Assembly: GCA_003427395.1 (NCBI GenBank)
Contig: BFEA01000050.1
Span: 3,975,282 to 3,998,663, forward strand
DNA length: 23,382 nt
DNA from: Chara braunii
Lineage: Eukaryota; Streptophyta; Charophyceae; Charales; Characeae
Direction: 5' to 3'
A model generated the notes under the pieces. That model worked only from the letters and a program-made list of their open reading frames with translations. It was not told the origin of the DNA and did no database searches. Below are positions 8,778 to 17,758 of the stretch, piece after piece. How positions within the stretch are numbered: position 1 is the first letter of the stretch; each line of letters begins with the position of its first letter. The position numbers and the translations under genes were made by a program.

Positions 8778-9050
8778 ATGGAAGCGGAGTACATCCATTC
8801 AAGGTCCGAGCACATATTGCCAAGAGGCGGAGATGCCGAGGCAAGAGGATAAGTACCAAGTGACTACCACTTGGAAGACGAACGGTCCGGGGCGAAGGAG
8901 ATGATTCGAACTTGCTATGAGGATGACATTATTCCCACCAACATCGATCTAGGAAAAATGGAGGTCGATGGGAGAGTGGTTAAATTTACCATAAATAGTT
9001 CGCTGGACAAGATCAAAATTAAATGGCTCACACAAGCGGTTATCGGGTAG
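8778..9050 (+). pseudogene. Second LINE ORF1 N-terminal fragment
   Basis: From ATG 8778 one frame runs to TAG 9048-9050 with a single internal TAA near 8850. Its second half reads KEMIRTCYEDDIIP, IDLGKMEVDGRVVKF and SSLDKIKIKWL. This matches the minus-strand ORF1 near 7660-7800 (LMRLCYEEGILP, DLGEMEVDGREVRF, ATLDR), roughly half identical, so it is a different LINE lineage. It faces the other LINE head-to-head across the U2-like sequence. Homology ends exactly where the foldback element begins, so that insertion or a rearrangement cut it. Confidence 0.75.
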
Positions 9051-9095
9051 CTGAAAATTCAGGAATGAAAATTCTGAAGTGAGAGTTTTTGGCAG

Positions 9096-9163
9096 TCTGA
9101 AAATCCTGTATGGTTCTGAAGTGGTGAAAGGTCAAAAGACCCTGAAAACCACTTGTTTAGGCA
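9096..9163 (+). repeat. Left terminal inverted repeat of the foldback element
   Basis: Begins TCTGAAAATCCTG, contains CTGAAGTGGTGAAAG and ends AAACCACTTGTTTAGGCA. It pairs with 11884-11951 at 59 of 68 positions. A second copy of its first part starts at 9216, after a 120-bp duplication. Confidence 0.85.
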
Positions 9164-9339
9164 TCCTGAAGTGGTGAAGGGTGTCATGACGTGGTCAAGT
9201 GAGAGTTTTGGGCAGTCTGAAAATCCTGAATGGTCCTGAAGTGGTGAAAGGCGAAGACAATGAAAACCACCCTTCACCACTTGAGAGAAGGTTAACAACT
9301 CGTAATATTTTCAGGTCTTTTTTCAGGTCTTTTTTCAGC

Positions 9340-11640
9340 TCCCCATAGTATACCCATCCATGCATTTGGACGGGGGAACCTGAAACTGCTTTCAGAAGCT
9401 TCAAACACTTCAGATCATTTCAAAGGTTTGAGGTTTCTCCATCTGAAACTCCTGAAATGATCTGAAGTGGCTGAAAATCTGTAAGCAGTTTCAGGTCCCC
9501 CCATCCAAGCATTTAGACGGGGGGACCTGAAACCTCTTTCTGAATCTTCAGCCACTTCAAATCATTTCAAAGGTTTCAGGTCTCCCCACCCGAAACTCCT
9601 GAAATGATCTGAAGTCGCTGAAAATCTGAAAGTGGTTTCTGATGACCCCATCCAAGCATTTGGATGGGGGGACCTCAAACCACTTTCAGACACTTCAGCC
9701 ACTTCATATCATTTCAGAGGTTTCAGGTCTCTCCCTCTGAAACTCTTGAAATAATATGAAGTGGCTGAAGCTTCTGAAAGCGGTTTCATGTCCCCCCATC
9801 CAAGCATTTGAACGGGGGGACCTGAAACTGCTTTCAGAAGTTTCAGCCACTTCATATAATTTCAAAGGTTTCAGGTCTCCCCACCTTAAACTCCTGAATG
9901 GAGAGAAGGTTATCCATCTGAAACTCCTGAAATGATCTGAAGTGGCTGAAAATCTGAAAGCAGTTTCAGGTCCCCTCATCCAAGCATTTGGACGGGGGGA
10001 CCTGAAACCTCTTTCAGAAGCTTCGGCCACTTCAAATTATTTCGGAGGTTTCAGATCTCCCCACCCCAAACTCTTAAAATGATCTGAAGTCGATGAAAAT
10101 CTGAAAGCGGTTTCAGATGCCCCCATCCAAGCATTTTGATGAGGGGGACCTTAAACCACTTTCAGAAGTTTCGGCCACTTCAGATAATTTCAGAGGTTAC
10201 AGGTCTCTCCATCTGAAACTCCTGAAATAATATGAAGTGGCTGAAGCTTCTGAAAGCGGTTTCATGTCGCCCCATCCAAGCATTTGGACGGGGGGACCTG
10301 AAACTGCTTTCAGAAGTTTCAACCACTTCATATTATTTTAGAGGTTTCAGATCTCCCCACCCGAAACTCCTAAAATGATCTGAAGTCGATGAAAATCTGA
10401 AAGCGGTTTCAGATGCCCCCATCCAAGCATTTGGATGAGGGGCACTTGAAACGACTTTCAGAAGCTTCGGCCACTTCAGATAATTTCAGAGGTTACAGGT
10501 CTCTCCATCTGAAACTTCTGAAATAATATGAAGTGGCTGAAGCTTTTGAAAGTGGTTTCATGTCCCCCCATCCAAGCATTTGGACGGGGGGACCTGAAAC
10601 TGCTTTCAGAAGCTTCAACCACTTCATATTATTTTAGAGGTTTCAGGTCTCCCCACCTGAAACTCCTGAAATGATCTGGAGTGGCTGAAAATGTGAAAGC
10701 GGTTTCAGATGCCCTCATCCAACCATTTGGGTAAGGGGACCTGAAACCACTTTCAGAAGCTTCAGCCACTTCAAATCATTTCAGAGGTTTCAGGTTTTTC
10801 TATCTGAAACTCCTGAAATGATATGAAGTGGCTGAAGCTTTTGAAAGTAGTTTCAGATCCCCCCATCCAAGCATTTGGACGGGGGGAACTGAAACCGCTT
10901 TTAGAAGCTTCAACCACTTTATATCATTTTCAGAGGTTTCAGGTCTCCCTACCCGGAACCTCTGAAATGATCTGAAGTGGCTGAAAATCTGAAAGCAGTT
11001 TTAGATGTGTCATCCAACCATTTCGATGGGGAGACCTGAAAACACTTTTAGAAGCTTCATCCACTTCAGATCATTTCAGAGGTTTCAGGTTTTTCTATCT
11101 GAAACTCCTGAAATGATCTGAAGTGGCTGAAAATCTGCAAGCAGTTTCAGGTCCCCTCATCCAAGCATTTGGACGGGGGGACTTGAAACCGTTTTCAAAA
11201 GGTTCAGCCACTTCATATCATTTCAGAGGTTTTAGGTCTCCCCACCCGAAACTCCTGAAATAACTTGAAGTGGCTAAAAATTTGAAAACGGTTTCAGAAC
11301 CACTTCATGACATTTCAGAGGTTTCAGGTCTCCCCGCCTGAAACTCCTGAAATAATATGAAGTGGCTAAAGATTCTGAAAGCGGTTTCAAGTCCCCCTAC
11401 CCAAACATTTGGATGGGGGGACCTGAAACCACTTTCAGAAGTTTCAGCCACTTAAGGTCATTTCAGAGGTTTCAGGTCTCCCCACCCGAAACTCCTGAAA
11501 TGACTTGAAGTGGATGAAAATCTGAAAATGGTTTCAGATGCCCCAATCCAAAAATTTTGATGGGAGGATCTAAAACCGCTTTCAGAAGCTTCAGCCACTT
11601 CAGGTCCTTTCAAAGGTTTCAGGTTTCCCTCCCGAAACTC
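9340..11640. repeat. About 15 palindromic units, period about 147 bp
   Basis: The loop motif CATCCAAGCATTTGGA or a close variant recurs at about 9358, 9502, 9649, 9797, 9977, 10124, 10273, 10420, 10570, 10716, 10864, 11010, 11158, 11398 and 11544. Twelve of fourteen spacings are 144-150 bp; the other two are about 180 and 240. Each unit is itself palindromic: arms of CTGAAA-type motifs, GGTCCCCCC on one side and GGGGGGACC on the other, extend 50 bp or more. A second dyad lies between units (GGTTTCAGGT...ACCTGAAACT). Two loop variants alternate over much of the array. Confidence 0.9.
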
Positions 11641-11883
11641 CTGAAATGACATGAAGTGGCACACAACAACGTTGACGGTTGAACCAAAGCAAAAATAGGC
11701 GGAAAAAAAAAAAAAAAAAAAACATAAAATCTTACTTTCAAACCACCTGAATCTTTTGAAATGACCTGAAGTGTCTTCATGCCATTTCAACGATTTCATA
11801 CCTCTGCTAACAGACTTCAGAATCTTTCATTCTGAAATTTCAGTAGGTCGTTAACCACTTGTGCACCACTTGAGGATGCAGTC

Positions 11884-11951
11884 TGCCTAAACAGGTGGTT
11901 TTCAGAGTCTTCGGAGCTTTCACCACTTCAGGACCATTTATGATTTTCAGA
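11884..11951 (-). repeat. Right terminal inverted repeat of the foldback element
   Basis: Reverse complement begins TCTGAAAATCATAAATGG and ends AAACCACCTGTTTAGGCA, matching the left copy without gaps. It lies nine bases before the (CT)n run. Confidence 0.85.
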
Positions 11952-11958
11952 CCTGAAT

Positions 11959-11959
<1 letters not shown>

Positions 11960-11992
<33 letters not shown>

Positions 11993-12006
11993 TATGTGTG
12001 TGTGTG
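11960..12006. repeat. (CT)n then (TG)n microsatellite
   Basis: About 30 bp of CT repeats followed by TTTGTA and a short TG run, directly at the right edge of the foldback element. Confidence 0.95.
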
Positions 12007-13558
12007 ACACAATTTCAATACTGTTTTTCTTGTGTGATTGAAGTAATTTGTGAGTGTGTTTCGAGTTCTTTCGTTCATAAACTTATTATTGATTTGATGA
12101 TTTGTCACTATCAGGATTACCTATCACTTGTTTGGTTAAGTATTATGTTAGAGTCACTGGAAGTGTAGAAAGTTCAGCTTGTATGCCGATTTTCGAGCAG
12201 ATGGGGAACTTCTCAGCAATCATGAAATTCTTAAACTTCAATACAAGTTGTGCGAATTTTTTTTTTTATCATATTTTGCGTTTGTATAGGCTAGCAGACT
12301 GCCCAGCCGAACTCTTTTTCAATGCTATGGACCGAACCGCCCTGGATATTGGAGTGTTTTTTCTTTGACTGACGGTGAGATATCTTTGTGTAAGGGATAT
12401 GTCAAAATCCGACCAGACCTTTTATTTTGGCAATGTCTTACTTGAAGGGGGGTGAAGGGTAGGTGGGGGTTGTGGGGGTTGGAGAGTCAAAGGGTGTGAG
12501 ATGAAGTCATTTTTTGTTTTGCTTTTTATGTCATATTTAATAATAAATATTCAGTATGAATTCTGACAAAAAGTTGTTTGCAACATTGCCTTATGTTGTT
12601 AGGGCACAAAAGTGGTTGAGTGTTTTTTTGGGGGGGGAGTGCACCTATTTTAGTTACTAAGAGAGGTTCGCTAAACCATTAAGACCAAGCATTGTGCAGA
12701 TGGGTCGGCTGATAGCCTAAGCATCACTTGTTTGTTGGATGGTGTCTACGAAATTGGTTGGTGCATTGTTTCAGTGGTTAAGGTTCTTTGTTGGATGTCA
12801 TTAGCAAATACTGCTTGTTGTCATTGTACCATGTAGGACACCCACCATTGTGGTGCCCTTTGGTATTATAGCGAGGATCAATACTACGAGTAGGGCACTC
12901 ACCGTCTAGGTTACTTGCTCAGTTGGTACCCATGCCAACACTACGAGTCCAACTGAGTCGAGTATCTGTGTAGATCATCCTGGTTTTTTATTTTTTACTA
13001 TAACGGTCGGCTATTTCATCCCCTAGAGATATGCCCAAATCCAGCCTCAATGTCTTACTTGCGGGATTTGAAGGGGTTGAAAATTACTCGAAGGGGTGTG
13101 TGATGATTTCATTTTTTTTTTTTTTCCAATAATTTTTCAGCATGATTGTTAGTAAAAAAATGTATGAAAGCACTTGACTCGGAGTTGCAGGGGATCAAAA
13201 CAGTTAAGTTTTTTTATTTTTATTGATTGTTTTCAACCTTATCAAAACCTTGTCGGGCGCTTCTCGAAGTAGACCATTTAGTGAGTGTCACTAGAAGAAG
13301 ATATTTTTTGTCACTTTATCAAGGTGGGCAACCACTGTTAGAATGCTATTTAGTAGGGTGCAATGAGGATATGAGTGATATAAGGCAAAGTAGATCTCTA
13401 GCATTTATGTGAACCAGATGGACAACTTTGTAGGGTTAAAACCCTGTGAAACTTACTCAAAAAAAAAAAAAAAAAATTATGCATAAGTTTTGTTAAACAT
13501 AAAAAGTTATGTTCGTTTTTTCTAAAAAAATAAACTTTCAATTTAATTTCAAGTAAAC
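12007..13558. other. Anonymous region with a diverged direct duplication
   Basis: No gene recognised. Blocks at about 12396-12640 and 13028-13220 are diverged copies: both start GATATG..AAATCC, share CAATGTCTTACTTG, GAAGGG, GGTGTG..ATGA, a T-rich run and TTCAG.ATGA. Between them, 12768-12783 has an A-box-like TTCAGTGGTTAAGG without a matching B box. A stretch at about 12290-12374 has AG and GT at its edges and is less AT-rich, but no protein family is visible. 13459-13476 is a poly(A) run. Confidence 0.5.
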
Positions 13559-14082
13559 TACAAAAGAAAAATTCCCACAAGAAATGGAAGTTGAAAAAAC
13601 ATTCCAGAAAAAAAAATCCTTCATATTTATAAATTTTCATTCCAATGTTCGTCCAATTCTAAAATTTTCAGTTTTATTTGATAAGTCTCCGTCTAAATAT
13701 GAGTTTTCCCTTCTAATTACATCTATTTGTTCAAGATGAAATGGAAGTCTGGACGAGTTTATGAAATATTTTAATTAAATTTTCTTTCTATTAAAATAAA
13801 TATCTCCTAATTTAGATTAGATTAACCTATTTATGACTGAAAATCCTTACTTAGAATGATAGTCCAATTAAAATATTTCATGAACTTATCCAGACTTTCA
13901 TTCCATCTCTAGCATTCATTCCAAATAAGAAGGGATACCATATTCTTGGAATGAAAGTTTGCGAGTAAGATAAAAAAATTTTTAAATTGGAATGATATTT
14001 TTTAAGATGGAATGAAAATTTAAAATTTAGATTGTAATTTTACTATAGAATGATTATTTAATTCTATGAAATTTTTTCGTTG
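13559..14082 (-). mobile_element. AT-rich MITE, copy 1 (reverse orientation)
   Basis: Same 520-bp element as at 14549, 15084 and 17236, but inverted. It runs from GAAAAATTCCCAC near 13566 to AAATTTTTTCGTTG at 14082. A diverged 9-bp flanking pair, AGTAAACTA and TGTAAACGA (7/9), could be a target-site duplication. It is non-coding, and landed in T-rich sequence resembling the 30-bp array at 14090. Confidence 0.8.
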
Positions 14083-14089
14083 TAAACGA

Positions 14090-14520
14090 ATCCAGTTTAT
14101 TTTTTCCTTAAACACAAACTTTCAGTTACTTTTTCCGTTCAGAAATGACATTTCAGTTTACTTTTCCGTTCATGAAGTGCATTTCCGTTTAACTTTCTCG
14201 CAATAAATCATATTTTCGTTTAAGTATATGCCGAGAGGGAACATCACAAGTTAATATCGGTTATATTTTTCAGTCAAGTTTAAATGAAAGATAATATTTC
14301 AGTTTTATGTCAGACAATACATAATATTTCAGTTTGTATTAAACTTAAATGTTATGTTAGAATTTTCAAGATTTTTCCCGAACTTTCAGACAAACAATAC
14401 TTTTCAGTTTATTTAGATAGAAATATGATCTCCATAAACTGAAAATCTCTTAATAAACTGAAAGGTTTCAAATTAGCCTGAAATTTTTTGAGTTAGTTTT
14501 TCCTTCAACTAAACTTTTAT
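14090..14520. repeat. Degenerate 30-bp tandem array
   Basis: Units of about 30-31 bp with TTTCAGTTTACTTTTCCGTT as the best core start near 14092, 14121, 14152, 14182 and 14213. Similar units (ATAATATTTCAGTTT) recur at about 14295 and 14326. Toward 14440-14490 the motif appears inverted (AAACTGAAA). No coding potential. Confidence 0.6.
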
Positions 14521-14548
14521 GTCTTGAATTTTTTTGTTGTATGGCATG

Positions 14549-15018
14549 CAACAATTTGTTTTTCCAAAATTAAATAATCATTCTATAGTAAAATTATATT
14601 CTAAATTTTAAAATTTCATTCCATCTTAAAAAATATCATTCCAATTTTAAAATTTTCCGTCTTACTTCAAAAATTTTCTCTCAAAAATGGGGTATCCCTT
14701 CTTATCTGAACTGCATGCTAGAGATGGAATGAAAGTCAAGATGAGTTTAAAAAATATTTTAATTGGACTGTCATTCTAAGTAAGGATTTTCAGTCATAAA
14801 TAGGTTAATCCAATCTAAATTATAAGATATTTATAGTAATAGAACGAAAGTTTAATTAAAACATTTCATAAACTTGTCTAAACTTTCATTCCATCTTTGA
14901 ACAAATAGATTTAGTTGGAAGGGAAAACTCATATTTAGACATAAATTTGTCAAATAAAACTGTAAAGTTTAGAATTGGACGAACATTCAAGTTGAAATGT
15001 TCATTTATAAATACAAGC
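14549..15018 (+). mobile_element. AT-rich MITE, copy 2 (3'-truncated)
   Basis: Begins CAACAATTTGTTTTTCC and follows the family through GGGGTATCCCTTCTTAT, CTAAGTAAGGATTTTCAGTC and TTTATAAATA, then stops at a GC-rich island. It lacks the last 65 or so bases, including the right terminal repeat. Confidence 0.8.
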
Positions 15019-15083
15019 AAAGGCGCACTGCGGGCGATCCCCGCGGCGGAGCGCGTGACAGCGGAGAACGCAGGCGCACAAGA
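15019..15083. other. GC-rich island between two MITE copies
   Basis: About 65 bp of high GC (GCGGGCGATCCCCGCGGCGG and similar) inside kilobases of very AT-rich sequence. GGCGCAC occurs near both ends (15022 and 15072). It replaces the right end of MITE copy 2 and touches the left end of copy 3. Not recognised. Confidence 0.7.
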
Positions 15084-15605
15084 CAACAAAAAAAATTCCC
15101 AGAATTAAATAATTATTATAGAGTAAAATTATATTCTAAATTTTAAATTTTCATTCCATCTTAAAAAATATCATTCCAATTTAAAAATTTTCCGTCTTAC
15201 TTGAAAACTTTTCTTCCAAGAATGGGGTATCCCTTCTTATTTGAAATGCATGTTAGAGATGGAATGAAAGTCTGGATGAGTTCATGAAATATTTTAATAG
15301 GACTGCCATTCTAAGTAAGGATTTCCAGTCATAAATAGGTTAATCCAATCTAAATTAGACGATAGTTGTTGTAGTAGAATGAAAGTCTAAATAAAAAAAT
15401 TCATAAACTCGTCCAGACTTCTATTCCATCTTGAACAAATAGATGTAGTTGGAAGGGAAAGCTTATATTTAGACGAGATTTTATCAAATTAAATTGAAAA
15501 TTTTAGAATTGGACAAACATTGAAATGATAATTTATAAATATGAAGGATTTGTTTTTTATGGAATGTTTTTTCAACTTTTATTTCTCATGGGAATTTTTC
15601 TGTTG
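15084..15605 (+). mobile_element. AT-rich MITE, copy 3 (full length)
   Basis: Left end CAACAAAAAAAATTCCCAG, right end CATGGGAATTTTTCTGTTG: terminal inverted repeats of about 18 bp. Inside, about 46 bp near 15259-15305 are inverted again near 15385-15430 (both contain forms of GATGGAATGAAAGTCTGGA), so the element can fold into a long hairpin. No protein. Confidence 0.85.
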
Positions 15606-16090
15606 GAGAATGGGGAATGCAAAAGAGGGTGAGAACACAGGAGGAAAGACAGGGACAATGAGAAGAGGGAAGAGAAAGGAACGACAACAGAAACAGCAAG
15701 GTAGAATTGATGTAGTCGATCATTTTCCCGTGTCTCTGTTTGAGTATCCAGATTGCAACAGGACTCGCATGTGCACAATGTCTGTGAATCCGTCCTTTTG
15801 TCTAGTACTGCATGTAACAGGTTGAAAAGAAGGCTTTGGACAATAGACTCATACAATCTTTCAAAGGTTCAATTCAGAGAGTTTTTCCAGCAGGATTATC
15901 AACATCCCTTTCAATATACTGCCCCACGACAACAGAAGGCTTAAGGTTCAATTCAGAGAGTTTTCCCAGCAAGATTATGTAGATTCCTTTCAACTCCTTC
16001 ACTCCCTTCAATTGCTCCATACTGCTCTGCTCGTATATATTGCCCCAACTCTCATTTCTCTCTCCATTTCTGTCTCTCTTTCTCTTTTTG
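15606..16090. other. Non-coding stretch with a 79-bp tandem duplication
   Basis: AAGGTTCAATTCAGAGAG at 15864 and again at 15943 begins two copies of a block with GTTTT.CCAGCA.GATTAT and CCTTTCAA. The minus strand of 15600-15700 is very pyrimidine-rich. Small open frames exist on both strands, but none resembles a known family. Confidence 0.5.
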
Positions 16091-17240
16091 TCAAGTATGG
16101 TTGTTAACGAGACTTTCCATTTGCCGCTCTTTGTGGGAGAAGTGTGTGATGCGCCTGCTGTCATCTTGCTTCTTTGTCATTGTCTTGCATCCGTGCTGCC
16201 GTCTTTTGTTTGGTTTGTTTGTGGTGAAGAGGGTCTTCTTCATGCCCATTCGCTGCCGGCCACAAATGCATGTTGTAGAAGGAATAGAAGGTAGGCAGCA
16301 TCTGTTGAGACATGGAAAAGAGCACCGTGTTGGAGTGTCCGAAAGATCGTCTACTCCATTCTTGAGCTTCAAGCGATTGAAGGGCTTGTTGGACAATTGT
16401 TTGGCGGTACATAGCGTAAGGAAGTTCAGCGGCTCTGTCCCCATAGTAGTAATGCGGATGAGGTCATCTATATATTGCCAAGTGCGGTGTGTTGAGTGGA
16501 TAGTATGCAAATCGTATGTGTGGCGGGTTGAGAGGATGTTGTAGATTTAGGTGACTGCCCGAGCTGTACCGAAGCGTCTGAGAGGATGCCACCAGTCGTT
16601 TGAATTAAGGAGAGTGGAATGTTTAGGTAGAGGTTGGGGGAGTAGAACGGATCTGTGAAAGGCGAGGCGGTTTACTTCGTCAACAATGTGGTCATTTCTG
16701 TATTTTGCGAGGTGTGCAGTAGTGCCGCGAGTATGGGAAAGTGTGTGGAAAACAAGGCGGTGCAAGAAATCTTTCATGCGAGCGTATGTCTGTTGAGGAT
16801 GATTTGCTGGTGACGGTCTGTTTGCTTCTTGCTCACGCTGATGTGCATAGCTGTCAAAGAAAGAAAAAATAGTCGGTGCGCAAACAACTTCAAGTTGGTA
16901 TGTCATGAGGAAATCCTCCCATAAGACTTGGCGAATAACGTCGTCAATGTTTGTCATTGTGAGGCAATCTTTCCATGCTGTCCATTTGGAGGGGTCATCG
17001 GGTGAGGGTGCGATTTCAAGGGAGGTAGGCGATGTCGGTGTGTTTTGGGATACGTTGAGGGGAAGGAGATCGGTCTCATTTGAGACTGTTGTTATCTGTG
17101 TCATTTTCTGTCGTTTGTCGAGAGAGGTTGGACCTGCAAGAAAAAAAAACAAACAAAAGGGGAGGTGTTAGAAAGCAGAATAGGAATGTAGAAGAGAGGA
17201 ACTCACCGAAAGTGTTAGCATTGGCAGATATCTTGCAACA
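16091..17240 (-). pseudogene. Unrecognised spliced reading frame downstream of the Helitron
   Basis: One minus-strand frame is open from 17133 to 16550 and, after a single TAA at 16547-16549, again to 16091. It reads, for example, WTAWKDCLTMTNIDDVIRQV, WEDFLMTYQLEVV, YARMKDFLHRLVFHT, NDWWHPLRRFG and, past the stop, WQYIDDLIRITTMG. A typical intron (17134-17206) joins it in frame to a short upstream exon piece (CKISANANTF) that is cut by the MITE at 17236. Near 16420 a different frame (MYRQTIVQQALQSLE...) looks equally natural, so a frameshift is possible. The protein looks mainly helical and I recognise no family. It may be an accessory Helitron gene or a captured host gene; the strand matches the Helitron. 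Confidence 0.5.
17134..17206 (-). other. Probable 73-nt spliceosomal intron
   Basis: On the minus strand: TTTCG|GTGAGTTCC at the donor, CTAAC (branch-like) at 17165-17169, a T-rich tract and TTCTTGCAG|GTCC at the acceptor. Splicing keeps the frame (TTC G|GT CCA) and removes stops. Size and signals fit a short plant-type intron. Confidence 0.65.
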
Positions 17241-17758
17241 GAAAAAATTCCCAGAATTAAATAATAATTCTACAGTAAAATTACATTTTAAATTCCAAAC
17301 TTTCATTCCATCTTTAAAAATGTCATTCCAATTTTAAAATTTTTCGTCTTACTTAAAAATTTTCCTTCCAAGAATGGGGTATCCCTTCTTATTTGAACTG
17401 CATGCTAGAGATAGAATAAAAGTCTGGATGGGTTCATGAAATATTTTAATTGGACTGTCATTCTAAGTAAGGATTTTCAGTCATAAATAAGTTAATCCAA
17501 TCTAAATTAGACGATATTTGTTGTAGTAGAATTAAAGTCTAATTAAAACATTTCATAAACTCTTCCAGACTTTCATTCCATCTTGAACAAATAGATGTAG
17601 TTGAAAGGGAAAACTCATATATTAGACGGGAACTTATCAAATTGAATTGGAAATTTTTGAATTGGACGAACATTGGAATGATGATTTATAAATATGAAGG
17701 ATTTTTTTTTTATGAAATGTTTTTTCAACTTTCATTTCTCATGGGAATTTTTATGTTG
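17236..17758 (+). mobile_element. AT-rich MITE, copy 4 (full length)
   Basis: Left end CAACAGAAAAAATTCCCAG, right end CATGGGAATTTTTATGTTG, otherwise like copy 3. It lies between the Helitron helicase stop (95 bp away) and the exon of the unknown reading frame, whose upstream part it interrupts. I see no convincing target-site duplication. Confidence 0.85.

Larger units (their letters stand above)
9054..11960. mobile_element. Foldback element with palindromic satellite interior
   Basis: A 2.9-kb block with 68-bp terminal inverted repeats (9096-9163 and 11884-11951, 59/68 matches, no gaps) and a second left-end copy from about 9216 (period 120). The interior is a tandem array of self-complementary units. 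It encodes no recognisable protein; open frames inside it are repeat translations. Structure resembles foldback (FB)-type or non-autonomous TIR elements. No clear target-site duplication was found. Left flank is a truncated LINE ORF1, right flank a (CT)n microsatellite. A 20-base A-run lies near 11704. Confidence 0.75.

Noticed and set aside
9704-10030. 108-codon minus-strand frame in the foldback array (similar at 11458-11799)
   Set aside because: Product is a translation of the palindromic repeat (AEASERGFRSPRPNAWM-type units) and recurs by period, not by selection.
9340-11640. CRISPR-like array
   Set aside because: Units are palindromic and contiguous without unique spacers, in an evidently eukaryotic setting.
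12290-12374. Captured exon with AG and GT at its borders
   Set aside because: Short, product not recognisable, and such borders are common by chance; mentioned only in the region note.
12660-12960. tRNA gene or SINE suggested by TTCAGTGGTTAAGG and GCTCAGTTGGTA
   Set aside because: A-box-like words only; no B box at a proper distance and no cloverleaf could be built.
15541-15825. 94-codon frame starting inside MITE copy 3
   Set aside because: Its first third is MITE sequence and the rest is low-complexity; an overlapping frame of equal length exists on the other strand.
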